Position numbers and translations under genes: made by a program
Shown here: one piece after another, positions 44,864 to 53,761 of the stretch
Position numbering within the stretch: the first letter of the stretch is position 1
How the letters are laid out: each line of letters begins with the position of its first letter
Source of the DNA: DAHUXN01 sp963729815
GTDB lineage: Bacteria; Acidobacteriota; Terriglobia; Acidiferrales; UBA7541
Reading direction: 5' to 3'
DNA length: 64,000 nt
Assembly (NCBI GenBank): GCA_963729815.1
Contig: CAVSPU010000001.1
Span: 372,001-436,000, forward strand
Notes under the pieces: model-generated
Told to the model about the DNA's origin: nothing
What the model saw: only the letters and a program-made list of their open reading frames with translations
Database searches by the model: none

Positions 44864-45683
44864 TCATTTCTCTCCGCGTTTATCAATTGGCTTTCGCGCA
44901 ATTCCGAGCACCGCAGCGCCATGGCGCGGCGTCCCATAAAGATCCAGATGAGCCAGCGTTTTGAGCAGCGGAAATAGCGTCACGTAGGCAATTGGATTTG
45001 GCTGGCTGTCCCCAATCGAGAAAAATAAATCAAAGCAGAGCGTGCCGAACGGCCCGTATGTGTGCCGGATTTCAACCGGCTCGGTTCCCGTCTCTTCAAA
45101 TAATTTCTTCAAGTCCGCAGTCGAGTAGCCGTCCCTCACGTGGCCATACTCGGAAGGATGGAATCCGATTCGACGCTCGCGCCACGCCACAGTCCCCAGA
45201 TGCTTCGGCTGCGGCACGGACGGTGATGTAATCACCAGATATCCGCCCGGCTTCAGCGCGCGCGTCAAATCCGCGAACGCCGCGCGATCGTCGGCAATGT
45301 GCTCCATCACATCCGAACAAACAGCAACATCGAATTCATTTTCGAATGGTAAGTGGCAGATATCCGCTCGAAGATAAGAGATGTTTTGAAGATTGACGCG
45401 CTGCCGGATGGCCTCGGCCATTTCGACCCGTCCGCCTTCCAGCTCCAGCCCCACGAATTTCCAATTCGGTTTCTGCTCCGCGAGATAGGTCAGTAAATCT
45501 CCGCGGCTGCAGCCTGCGTCCAGAAAGCGTACCTGATGCCCATTCAACGGCAGGCTTCGTACCGATCGCAAGAACATGCTGCAATCGAATCCAGCCCGGC
45601 AGGTGCGGTTCACCCAGGAGAGAATAAGCGAAGCGCCGCTTCCAGTCTTTCTCTGTGAATTTCTTGCCCTCACCCAGCCGCAT
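44864..45683 (-). CDS. class I SAM-dependent methyltransferase, frame-shifted near N-terminus
   Basis: A methyltransferase of about 272 residues. The ATG at 45683, with GGGAGAAG upstream and overlapping the deacetylase stop, starts a frame MRLGEGKKFTEKDW...LPGWIRLQ. This continues after one extra base near 45573 as MFLRSVRSLPLNG and motif I, FLDAGCSRGDLLTYL. Further motifs: VGLELEGGRVEMA, DVAVCSDVMEHI and ALKPGGYLVITSPS. It resembles UbiG/Methyltransf_11 enzymes of polysaccharide loci. The operon position suggests methylation of a sugar, but the substrate is not known. Without the shift, an artificial N-terminus starting at 45673 would be read. Confidence 0.82.
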
Positions 45684-46656
45684 TCTGGCTTCTCCCTTTC
45701 AACGCAGCGGCGGGCGAATCCGTGGGGCTGTGGGCCGGCCGATTTTCATTCAGGAAAATCTCGGGCATCATCGCAAAATCCGAAGTGACGACTCTTTGCG
45801 GAACTCCGTGAGACTTCAAATGCTCACGAAAGCTGGTGCAAGGAAAATCCGCCAGGATGCGGTCGACCTTCATCCGCGTACTGTTCAGATTGACGTACGA
45901 CTTAAACCGGCGCGATAGCTTCATCGCAAGCCGCGGATGCTTGGGGTCGATTTCGCGCGGGTGCACGTAAAAAATGACGGGCCGGCCGGATACCGCAACC
46001 TGCTTGGCCATCTTGCGAATCAGCCAGTACGGAAACAAACGGAGATATCCGCCGCCGAAGAAGCAGAGGCGCTTCCCCATGCAGTCCGCAACCGTCAAGG
46101 GAAACTCCACAATTGTTCCCGAAGGCGTTGAGACGACGTGAGGCTCGAAGGGAGCGAGCGGGATTCCGCCATGCCCTCGTTCCGCGGGAAAAATCGACGA
46201 ATCGTATTCATATCCCGCCGTGACGAGTTCTTCGAAAAACCACGGCGAACCTTCTGTGCTCGAAAACCCTGCGGCGCGGTATCCCTGCACCGGCGCCCCC
46301 GACAAGTCTTCGAGCAGTTTCCGCGACTTCATGGCATCCTCGCGGAACTCCTGCGGCGTCATTTGAAACACAAGCCGGTGCGCATAGCCGTGCGACGCCA
46401 CTTCGTGCCCGCGTTCCGCTGCCTCCCGGACCAGATGCGGAAAGCGTTCCGCAATCCAGCCCAGAAAAAAACAAGTTGTGCGAACGTTCCTCTCGCTAAA
46501 GAGGTCGAGTAAACCGCGGAAATTGGCTTCGACCCGCGACGGCAAACTCGCCCATGCTGATAGCGGAGGCGCTGAAGGAATGTCGAGGATGTGATACCAA
46601 TCCTCCACGTCCACCGTGAAGATGTTTCGCAGCTCCGAATTGGAATCCATTTTCAT
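45670..46656 (-). CDS. XrtA-associated polysaccharide deacetylase
   Basis: A 328-residue carbohydrate esterase family 4 protein. The NodB domain shows FTVDVEDWYH (general-base Asp and metal Asp), the HEVASHGYAHRL metal-binding SHxxxH-like motif, and a C-terminal YVHPREIDPKHPRL segment of the DUF3473 type found in PEP-CTERM-locus deacetylases. It removes N-acetyl groups from the nascent or exported polymer. No signal peptide is seen, as usual for this subfamily. I chose the ATG at 46656; a longer reading to 46704 overlaps the FemAB gene. It is a reliable marker of an exosortase A exopolysaccharide locus. Confidence 0.92.
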   Translation of the reverse strand: MKMDSNSELRNIFTVDVEDWYHILDIPSAPPLSAWASLPSRVEANFRGLLDLFSERNVRTTCFFLGWIAERFPHLVREAAERGHEVASHGYAHRLVFQMTPQEFREDAMKSRKLLEDLSGAPVQGYRAAGFSSTEGSPWFFEELVTAGYEYDSSIFPAERGHGGIPLAPFEPHVVSTPSGTIVEFPLTVADCMGKRLCFFGGGYLRLFPYWLIRKMAKQVAVSGRPVIFYVHPREIDPKHPRLAMKLSRRFKSYVNLNSTRMKVDRILADFPCTSFREHLKSHGVPQRVVTSDFAMMPEIFLNENRPAHSPTDSPAAALKGRSQNAAG

Positions 46657-46684
46657 TCTTGGATTTCTCTTTTCCCTGTGCGCC

Positions 46685-47707
46685 CTACGGAATTGCTCGA
46701 ACAATTCTTGGTCCCAACAGATTGGCGACGCTCAAAGGCAAACGCTTCCATGCCTCCACCGCAAGACGAAGACGCGGATTATCCGGCCGCAGTTGGGGAA
46801 GGGTTCCGCCCTCCTTCAGCCAATAACTCCACGGAAGCGGAACTTCCTCGCACAGCCATTGCGTTTTGAACCGATGAGTTCCGCTGCCCGGCGTGCAGCG
46901 CCCCAGATCGACACGCCGGAAGCTGTTCTGCGCCGCCCATTCCAGCGCAGTCCAGTAGAGGAAAACCGTCGAGTATTTTCCTCGAGCAGCCGGCGTCGAC
47001 GCGATCCACGGCAATTCCACTTGGTCGCGATACGTAGTGATGAATGTCCCGGCAACCGGCTCTTCGCCATCCCATACCAAGAGTATGTAGCTGGTATCGC
47101 GCGCCACTCGCAGAAAATTCTCGAACCATGCGCGAGGATAAACAGGCGTGCCAAGATTCCGCATATTGCAGGAGAAGACTTTGTAGAAGTCCTTGACCAG
47201 CTCTTCTTTTCCCCATTGGGCGCGAAGCCCTTGCTTCTGCGCACTGCGAATCTTGTTGCGTAGGCGCGAAGCCAGCGAGCCGAACAACTTCTCCGATGTT
47301 TCCGGCAACGGAACCGACATGGATACCTTCGCCGTGCTGGATTGCCAGCTTCCGTTGAGCGCCTCCGCCTGCCGCAGCTCGATGTGCTTCGCGCCCCAGT
47401 CGCCTGCGAGGCTCTCGGCTTTGTGCAAGAGCTGTTCGTGGGCCTCCGGCGTATCCGCCAGGATTCCGCCATAAGAGAAAAACGGCATGGAAACCAGGAA
47501 GCGGCCCCAGAGCCAACTCTTGATCCCGACGAGTGGAAGAACGCCGCGAATCTTTCCGTCTTCCCGCGCGGCGAGGTAAAACGTCCTGTGGCCGTACGTG
47601 CTCTCAATCAGTTGTTTCCAGCGCCAGCGGTGGTAGTTCGTCGCGCGCGGATTCGCTTCCACGTATGCGTCCCACGGCCCGGAGTCTTGGCATAGCTCGA
47701 CGTTCAT
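46685..47707 (-). CDS. FemAB-like, XrtA/PEP-CTERM-associated protein
   Basis: A 340-residue GNAT-fold FemAB-type protein. It shows the NYHRWRWKQLIESTYGH start, GVLPLVGIKSWLWG, the GGILAD segment and VFLYWTALEWAAQNSFRRVDLGR. The family is a regular partner of XrtA polysaccharide loci and is thought to transfer an amino acid (from aminoacyl-tRNA or similar) onto an amino sugar, a plausible modification after deacetylation. I chose the ATG at 47707, which overlaps the stop of the upstream GT2 gene in an ATGA; longer readings lie inside that gene. The frame is intact. Confidence 0.9.
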   Translation of the reverse strand: MNVELCQDSGPWDAYVEANPRATNYHRWRWKQLIESTYGHRTFYLAAREDGKIRGVLPLVGIKSWLWGRFLVSMPFFSYGGILADTPEAHEQLLHKAESLAGDWGAKHIELRQAEALNGSWQSSTAKVSMSVPLPETSEKLFGSLASRLRNKIRSAQKQGLRAQWGKEELVKDFYKVFSCNMRNLGTPVYPRAWFENFLRVARDTSYILLVWDGEEPVAGTFITTYRDQVELPWIASTPAARGKYSTVFLYWTALEWAAQNSFRRVDLGRCTPGSGTHRFKTQWLCEEVPLPWSYWLKEGGTLPQLRPDNPRLRLAVEAWKRLPLSVANLLGPRIVRAIP

Positions 47708-48891
47708 ATCTTTTCCACTCCGACTCGCGGAGTCTCCCGCCCGCGGGACTGCGCAGCGACGTCCCACACGGCGAATCGCTTGCCAAAGGTCGTCTCGAAA
47801 ACGCCGAGAATTGCGGCCACATGAACCAGCAGGTAGTAATACGGGATTGCCAGAAAGCCCTGGACTCGCCTGCCGCGCGACTCGCGAATCATGCCAAAAA
47901 GTGCCAGAACATAGGCTGAACACTGTAATAACAGGCACACGAGGAAAAACGGCCGCGCGACCAGAAATGCATTCGAGATCAGCAGAGCTGCCAGCGGAAT
48001 CGGAATCAGCCAGCGAAGCAGCTTGCGCGAAATAAACTGCCAGCGGCGCAAGCCGCGGATGGAATGCCGGAGCCTCCAGAATCCCAGCATGCCCTGCGCG
48101 CAGATGCGGCGCTTGCGGTTGAACTCCTCACGCGCCGATTGCGTCGCTTTTTCCAGCGATCGCGCCGATGGCTCGCAGAGCACCGCATAGCCCTTGCTCC
48201 CGATGTGCAGTGGAAGCTCCAGGTCGTTGGCGAGGTCAGGCTCGAGAGGAACGTACAGCTCTCGCCGGATGCAGAAAATCGAACCGTCGCAAACCAACAC
48301 TGACCCTAGCCGGCTCTCCAAATTAATGATTAGGAATTCGTATTCCAGGTACTTCTGCGTGCCTGTGGCGACAGCCTGATCCTCTCCGTCGCGCAGCGTT
48401 TTCTCCATTCCCGTAACGCATCCGACTCGAGAATCGCCAAAATGCCGCGCCATGTTCCGCAGGCAATCGCCGCCGATGTGTGAATTCGCGTCCGTGAAGA
48501 AAAGCAGGTCGCCGGTCGCCATTTGCGATATGCGGTTCAGGGCCTCGTTCTTGCCCACGCGGCTTTCCATGCGAACGTACTTCAGGCGCGGATCCTTGAT
48601 GCTTTTCAGAATGTCATCCGTCCGGTCTTCCGATGCGTCGGACGCGACGATGAGCTCCAATCGATCCGTCGGATAATTCCAGCCGAGCGTTTCAGCCACC
48701 TTCCATGCGATATCTTTCTCTTCGTTGCGGGCGGACATCAGCACGGAGACTTTCGGCGCGTAATCAGCCCCGCTCGCGGGCGTGAAGGTCCGCCAGCGGC
48801 CAATCAGCCACAGGCACAGCGGGTAGCCGGCGTACACGTATGCCAGCCAAGCGACACCCGTCCAAAAAACGATTTGGCTGAAATGATTCAT
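47704..48891 (-). CDS. membrane-bound GT2 family glycosyltransferase
   Basis: A 395-residue processive-type or lipid-acceptor GT2. One N-terminal helix (IVFWTGVAWLAYVYAGYPL) is followed by the GT-A domain (SVLMSARNEEKDIAWKV, VASDASEDRTDDI, FFTDANSHI for the DxD-like site) and the RRICAQGMLGFWR segment, matching the position of QxxRW. Four C-terminal helices follow. The layout is common for WcaA-like transferases of exopolysaccharide operons. Its start overlaps the sugar transferase stop by four bases and its own stop overlaps the FemAB start. It probably extends the lipid-linked sugar chain. Confidence 0.9.
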   Translation of the reverse strand: MNHFSQIVFWTGVAWLAYVYAGYPLCLWLIGRWRTFTPASGADYAPKVSVLMSARNEEKDIAWKVAETLGWNYPTDRLELIVASDASEDRTDDILKSIKDPRLKYVRMESRVGKNEALNRISQMATGDLLFFTDANSHIGGDCLRNMARHFGDSRVGCVTGMEKTLRDGEDQAVATGTQKYLEYEFLIINLESRLGSVLVCDGSIFCIRRELYVPLEPDLANDLELPLHIGSKGYAVLCEPSARSLEKATQSAREEFNRKRRICAQGMLGFWRLRHSIRGLRRWQFISRKLLRWLIPIPLAALLISNAFLVARPFFLVCLLLQCSAYVLALFGMIRESRGRRVQGFLAIPYYYLLVHVAAILGVFETTFGKRFAVWDVAAQSRGRETPRVGVEKI

Positions 48892-50282
48892 CGAGAGCCG
48901 CGGCTCAACAACAAAATCTTGAGTGTCCTGAACATGATCAAGAGATCGAGGCCAATGGAGATGTTCTTGATGTAAAACAGATCGTATTCGAGTTTTTCAG
49001 TGTTGTCTTCGATGGTCGCGCAGTAGCCGCGGTTGATCTGTGCCCAGCCCGTCGCGCCCGGTTTGACGGACCAGCGCTGGCGATAATAAGGAATTTTTTC
49101 GACGCACTCCATCTCCTGATTTTGCACGAACGGCCGCGGCCCGATGAAATACATATCGCCTTTCAGGATGTTGAACACCTGCGGCAATTCGTCGATTCGT
49201 GTGCGGCGCAGCAATCTACCCACGCGCGTGAAGCGTTCATCCGATTTTTCCGCGGGACGAAAATTGTCGTCATGATCCGCTCCGTCGATCATGGTGCGGA
49301 ATTTGTAAAGCGTGAACAGCTTTCCGCCTTCTCCCACTCGCTTTTGTTTGAAGATGATCGGTCCCTTGGAATCCAGGCGAATCGCAATCGCGGCTAGAAT
49401 CATCAAAGGCGCCCCAACGATCAGACACAACAGCGAAATCAAGCATGAGAATGCTCTCTTGTACAGAAGCAGGGGCTTCGAAACCCGGAAACTTGGCGAA
49501 AAAAGCAGCCAGCTCAAGCGGAGGCTCCCGATCGGCACTTTCCCCGTAATCGCTTCGTAGACGTCCGCGCCATCCTGAATCTGGACGCCGCGCCCTTTCA
49601 ATTGCAGAAGCGCTTCCACCGGCATGCGTCCTCTTCGTTCACCCATCGCGATGATGATCCGGCCCGCTCGATAAGAATCGACTTGCCGCGCCAGCAGCTC
49701 GAACTGCTCCTCGTTCGAGAAACTTGCGTAACGAGGATCGCCGTTTTCGATCTGGCGCATTTGCCCGACCACGCGGATTCCCAATTCCTTCCGCGCTTCG
49801 ATCTCTTCAATCAGTGGCTTCGCAAGCGGCCCGTCGCCCAAAATCAGTGCGCGCTCCGCAAATTGCGGCATTGTATTGACCACCAGAAATAGGCGGCGCC
49901 ATGCGAACAGGAGCAGCGCTACAAAAATCAAACCAATCGAAAAGATTCCACGCCCAAGTTGCAGCGGCGGAAAAACGAAATACAGCAGAGCCAGCAAAAT
50001 GCAGACCGTGCCAAGGACCTGGACGAGGCGGGTTAAAACTTCTCTACGATTGCTCAGGATGAATGAATCGTACAAGTCGAAATAATACATGCAGAGGATG
50101 AACACGATCGCTACGACAAGGATCTTCAGGAATCCCTGATTGTAATTCAGCATCACACTCGCATCGTTCATCCCCAGCCGTGCGAATGTAGCCCCCACGA
50201 AAGCCGCCGTGATGAGAAGCGTCTCCGAAATCCCCAATAACAGCGTGCGAGCGGGGAAGTAGGTATGAAAAAAACGAATCAC
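48888..50282 (-). CDS. XrtA-type initiating sugar transferase (undecaprenyl-phosphate sugar phosphotransferase)
   Basis: A 464-residue polyisoprenyl-phosphate hexose-1-phosphate transferase of the EPS-biosynthesis type seen in PEP-CTERM loci. Four N-terminal helices (about 10-145), a central CoA-binding-like domain with RALILGDGPLAKPLIEEI, a further helix, and the bacterial sugar transferase domain: DSKGPIIFKQKRVGEGGK, YKFRTM, RRTRIDELPQVFNILKGDM and IGPRP. It starts the polymer by loading the first sugar phosphate on undecaprenyl phosphate. It overlaps its neighbours on both sides by four bases. The closing SIGLDLLIMFRTLKILL helix is standard. Confidence 0.93.
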   Translation of the reverse strand: MIRFFHTYFPARTLLLGISETLLITAAFVGATFARLGMNDASVMLNYNQGFLKILVVAIVFILCMYYFDLYDSFILSNRREVLTRLVQVLGTVCILLALLYFVFPPLQLGRGIFSIGLIFVALLLFAWRRLFLVVNTMPQFAERALILGDGPLAKPLIEEIEARKELGIRVVGQMRQIENGDPRYASFSNEEQFELLARQVDSYRAGRIIIAMGERRGRMPVEALLQLKGRGVQIQDGADVYEAITGKVPIGSLRLSWLLFSPSFRVSKPLLLYKRAFSCLISLLCLIVGAPLMILAAIAIRLDSKGPIIFKQKRVGEGGKLFTLYKFRTMIDGADHDDNFRPAEKSDERFTRVGRLLRRTRIDELPQVFNILKGDMYFIGPRPFVQNQEMECVEKIPYYRQRWSVKPGATGWAQINRGYCATIEDNTEKLEYDLFYIKNISIGLDLLIMFRTLKILLLSRGSR

Positions 50283-51172
50283 TCATGAACCTCCGGCGTC
50301 TTTTCCTTGGCTCGATTTTTCTTCGAGCCATTCGCGGCAGAGTAATACTGGTCGTAATAAGTGACTCGGTCGAATTCGGAGGCTCCATTGAGCACCACGC
50401 CGATCAATTTCGGATCATCCAGACTCGCCAGGCCCTTCTTGAGCGCGTTCACCGGAGAGACGTTCTCCCGGACCACCAACAACGTTCCATCCACGAGACG
50501 ATTCCAGATGTTCGCATCCGCCATGGGCTGCAGCGGCGTCGAGTCCACAACGGTCCAATCGAACAGGCCCGCAAGTTGCCCAAACGCCTCGGCAAATCGG
50601 CCGGATTGAAGCAGCGCCGCCGGTTCCTCCAATACTCGTCCGGCCGGCAAATACCAAAGCGGCATATCGTTGATGCGATAGACGAAATCAGAGATTGAGC
50701 TCTTCGTGTCGGCCCACCATTCGCCGATGCCCTTCAGGTGGCTCAATCCCAGAAGCGAGTGCAGGCCCGGATTGTGAAGATCTCCCTCGACCAGCAGGAT
50801 CCGCGTTTGCGAATGCCGCGCGAGCGTCACCGCGAGATTCGCGGAAATCAGCGTCTTGCCTTCTTCGGCGACACCGCTGGTGACTTGCAGCGACTTCAAT
50901 TCGCGCTGGCCTCGAAGATTGTCCAATCGCGTGAGCAACACGCGGAACTTCTCCGCCGCAAGGCTGTGTGGTTCCGTCAGCGCGACGACATGGCTCTCCG
51001 GAGAAATCCGCGGCTGAACCGTCTTCGCCATTTCCAGTTCAACAGGAGTCGACACCGCCTCGGAGTCCACGCTGTTGAGCGTATCTGTCGAACGGGAAGT
51101 CTCGGTCAAAGCCACAGCTTTTTGTTGATTTTCCTGTTCTGATTTGCGCAACGCTTCGTATAGCCGGCTCAT
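50279..51172 (-). CDS. XrtA-associated tyrosine autokinase / chain-length control ATPase
   Basis: A 297-residue cytoplasmic BY-kinase-like ATPase. The Walker A motif is GVAEEGKT (100-107). The second Walker motif is ILLVEGDLHNPG (Glu-Gly-Asp instead of the usual Asp-Ala-Asp) and the Walker B region is WTVVDSTPL. A tyrosine cluster near residues 268-275 (VTYYDQYY) is the likely autophosphorylation site that regulates oligomerisation with the chain-length protein. It begins with the family hallmark MSRLYEALRKSEQE. It lies between the secretion ATPase and the sugar transferase with four-base overlaps. The Glu substitution may change magnesium coordination. Confidence 0.9.
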   Translation of the reverse strand: MSRLYEALRKSEQENQQKAVALTETSRSTDTLNSVDSEAVSTPVELEMAKTVQPRISPESHVVALTEPHSLAAEKFRVLLTRLDNLRGQRELKSLQVTSGVAEEGKTLISANLAVTLARHSQTRILLVEGDLHNPGLHSLLGLSHLKGIGEWWADTKSSISDFVYRINDMPLWYLPAGRVLEEPAALLQSGRFAEAFGQLAGLFDWTVVDSTPLQPMADANIWNRLVDGTLLVVRENVSPVNALKKGLASLDDPKLIGVVLNGASEFDRVTYYDQYYSAANGSKKNRAKEKTPEVHE

Positions 51173-52134
51173 TCTGCTTTTACTCCTGACTCCAGATTTG
51201 CATCGTCCAGCGGTTTCTCCGGCCCTCCGTCCAGCTCCTCGATCATCCGAAACAATGCCTTCAGGGCCTTCTTCCTCGTCTCTCCGTCTTCTGGTTCCGG
51301 AGCCGCCGTTGGCGAGCTCACATCCAGGCGAAAATCACTGGCGACTTCCTGAACGATATCCGCCGTAACCTGTTTCGTCTGCTTCGCGTAGGCGGATACC
51401 AGAGAGTTCTCGCAGAGGGTATTGATCAAGCGCGGAATCCCTTTGGAAAAATCATGGATGGCGCCGACCGCCTCTTCCGAAAAAATCGTGCCGCCATGCG
51501 AATTCGCTCCTGCAAGTTCCAGCCGGCGGTGTATGTAGCCGCGAAGTTCGTCCGGCCGCAGTGCCTCCAGGCGGCAGCGCAGGCCCACCCGCTGCTTGAG
51601 TTGGCGCAAGTGCGGCGAGTCGAGCTTGCGGTCGAGCTCCGGTTGGCCCACCAAGACAATCTGAAGCAGCTTTTGCTGCGATGTCTCCAAATTCGTCAGC
51701 AGGCGGATTTCTTCCAGCAGTTCCCAGCTCAGCAACTGAGCTTCATCCACCACAAGCGCGGCCGTCGTGCCGCGGCGGAAGCGCGCGATCAAGTAATTAT
51801 TCAGATGAGCCAGCATCTCGCTTTTCGTGCGGCCCGTGGTGGGCAGCCGCAAATCGGTCAGCATGTATCGCAGAAAATCGGGCACCGACAGCCGGGGATT
51901 GAATACGTACGCGAACGCAATCTGATTGTGATTCAGCGAATCGAGCAGGCATCGCACCAGAAGCGTCTTGCCTGTCCCTACTTCACCCGTGACCACCACG
52001 AATCCCTTTCGCCGTTGCACACCGTAATTCAAGTTCGCAAGCGCCTCGTTGTGGCGTGGCGTCGGATAGAAGAAATAGGGATCTGGGCTGATCTCGAATG
52101 GATCTCGCGTCAACCCGAAGAATTTTCTGTACAT
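51169..52134 (-). CDS. XrtA-associated secretion ATPase (ExeA-like AAA)
   Basis: A 321-residue AAA+ ATPase of the PEP-CTERM-locus ExeA-like subfamily. MYRKFFGLTRDPFEISPDP is the usual opening. Walker A is GEVGTGKT (50-57), Walker B LVVDEAQLL (about 127-135), and sensor and arginine residues are in VGQPELDRKL and RLINTLCE. It is soluble, with a charged C-terminal tail. In XrtA loci it is always next to the tyrosine kinase and chain-length protein and probably energises polymer export or organises the complex. Its start is six bases after the chain-length determinant stop. Confidence 0.92.
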   Translation of the reverse strand: MYRKFFGLTRDPFEISPDPYFFYPTPRHNEALANLNYGVQRRKGFVVVTGEVGTGKTLLVRCLLDSLNHNQIAFAYVFNPRLSVPDFLRYMLTDLRLPTTGRTKSEMLAHLNNYLIARFRRGTTAALVVDEAQLLSWELLEEIRLLTNLETSQQKLLQIVLVGQPELDRKLDSPHLRQLKQRVGLRCRLEALRPDELRGYIHRRLELAGANSHGGTIFSEEAVGAIHDFSKGIPRLINTLCENSLVSAYAKQTKQVTADIVQEVASDFRLDVSSPTAAPEPEDGETRKKALKALFRMIEELDGGPEKPLDDANLESGVKAE

Positions 52135-52139
52135 GCCGA

Positions 52140-53759
52140 TTAGCCTCGATAGAACGCGTAAATATTGCCAACGACGATTAAGACCACGATCGCCGCCGCG
52201 GCCCCCCGCGCCATCCAGCGGACCATGGTTCGCCGCTGATTTTCAGCCGGAGTGCTCATCTGCGGAATACCCACCAGGACCCGAGCCGGCACGAGCCCTT
52301 CTAAATCCTTTTCGCGCCGGACGCGCGCGCCCGTGAGCTCGAGCAAAACCGCCAGGCCAATGGCCAAAGCGATTCCAAATCCCAGCCCTCCAAGACTGAT
52401 CAAAATGTGATTCGGCGCGGATGGCTGTGCCGGCACGCTCGCCGGATCGATCAATCTGAATTGCGCGCCTTGCTGGTTCTCTTCGAGTGTCGTGGCCAGT
52501 TGTGACTCGTTCTGCTTGGCGAGAAGCGTGTTGTAATTGGTCTGCGCTTCATCATATCCACGCGAAATATCCGCCAATTGCTGTTGGATCGCAGGCGTCG
52601 CATTCAATCGCCCTTGGTAATCGGCAATACGAGCCTCCAGATCCTTCTGGTGTCTTTGCAGATCTTGAATTTCCAGTTGATTCGCCTTCAATTGACTCTT
52701 CATCTGCATCATCGGAGAAGCCTGGCCGTTTTGCACGTCTGTCGCAGCCCCAGCATCCACGGTTGCGCCCGTGGCGCCCGGTTTCTGGTTTGCGGCAATT
52801 TCACTTTCGATTTGCTTCTTTAGTTTTTCCGTCTTGTCGATCTGGTCCTTCAGAGCGATTACGTCTGGATAATTGTCGGTATACTGGGAACGCTCCTGGG
52901 CCAGCTGCATCCGCAGGTCCTTGATTTCCTTGTCCAGCGCCGGCGGCGTCACGGTCGAGTCACTGTCCCCGCTTCCCATATCCGCCTGAGCTGACTCGTA
53001 CTGTTGCACCGTGGATTGCAGATAGAGTTTTTGTTGCTGGGCCCTGTCTAATGCGATTTGGATGTTCTGCAACTCCCCCTGCAGCCCTTGAAGGATCTGC
53101 ATGTTGCTCTGCAGCTGGTCCGGAAGCTCACCGAGATGCTTGCCCCGGAATGACTGCACCTGTGCCTCTTGTTTTGCCAGGTCCGCCTTCGCGTTGTCCA
53201 ACTCGGTATTCAAGAACGCCGTCGTGCTTTCCGACTGTTGCTGCTGCACATTGTTTTGCTGCAGAAAAAGTTCTTCTAGTCTTTTGTCCACGTCGAACGC
53301 AACTCCGGGAGTGCCCGCCGAGTAGGTGATCTTGAACGCTGTCAGTTCCTTCTGGTTTCCCGACGTCTGCACGAGCTCAATCTTGATATCCCGGTTCATC
53401 TGTTCTACGTGGTCGGCAGGTTCGAACAGAGCCACCAATCGATTTTGGTGAGAGTACAAATGAAACTGATCGATGACGCCTTGCAACTTGCTCCGGCTCA
53501 GCACCTCAGTCGTAATGAGCTGAACCTGGTCCTGCATGCTCGTCGAAACGTTCGGTGCCACCAAGCTCGAGGGAACCTGCTGCTGGACCACTTCGATAGT
53601 TGCTTCCGATTCATATGTTTCCGGCAGGAACCATCCCAGTCCCCAGACCACCAGCCAGCACACAAAGACTGTGACCAGCATGAGCCAGCCTCTTCGCCTT
53701 ACGATGGCCCAATATTCTTCCAGACCTCGCGACTGCGAATCCTGTAATTCGTCCAGCAT
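52140..53759 (-). CDS. XrtA system polysaccharide chain-length determinant (Wzz family)
   Basis: A 539-residue inner-membrane polysaccharide co-polymerase. An N-terminal helix (about 21-42), the Wzz domain (ATIEVVQQQVP), a long periplasmic coiled-coil section (about 170-400, Gln-rich), then the conserved IDPASVPAQPSAPN proline motif and a second helix (about 445-465), with a short cytoplasmic segment and a final helix near the C-terminus. It sets polymer length together with the tyrosine kinase. I chose the ATG at 53759, with GGGAGG upstream; an extension to 54164 would overlap the barrel protein in another frame. The gene starts two bases after the barrel gene stop. Confidence 0.92.
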   Translation of the reverse strand: MLDELQDSQSRGLEEYWAIVRRRGWLMLVTVFVCWLVVWGLGWFLPETYESEATIEVVQQQVPSSLVAPNVSTSMQDQVQLITTEVLSRSKLQGVIDQFHLYSHQNRLVALFEPADHVEQMNRDIKIELVQTSGNQKELTAFKITYSAGTPGVAFDVDKRLEELFLQQNNVQQQQSESTTAFLNTELDNAKADLAKQEAQVQSFRGKHLGELPDQLQSNMQILQGLQGELQNIQIALDRAQQQKLYLQSTVQQYESAQADMGSGDSDSTVTPPALDKEIKDLRMQLAQERSQYTDNYPDVIALKDQIDKTEKLKKQIESEIAANQKPGATGATVDAGAATDVQNGQASPMMQMKSQLKANQLEIQDLQRHQKDLEARIADYQGRLNATPAIQQQLADISRGYDEAQTNYNTLLAKQNESQLATTLEENQQGAQFRLIDPASVPAQPSAPNHILISLGGLGFGIALAIGLAVLLELTGARVRREKDLEGLVPARVLVGIPQMSTPAENQRRTMVRWMARGAAAAIVVLIVVGNIYAFYRG

Positions 53760-53761
53760 TC

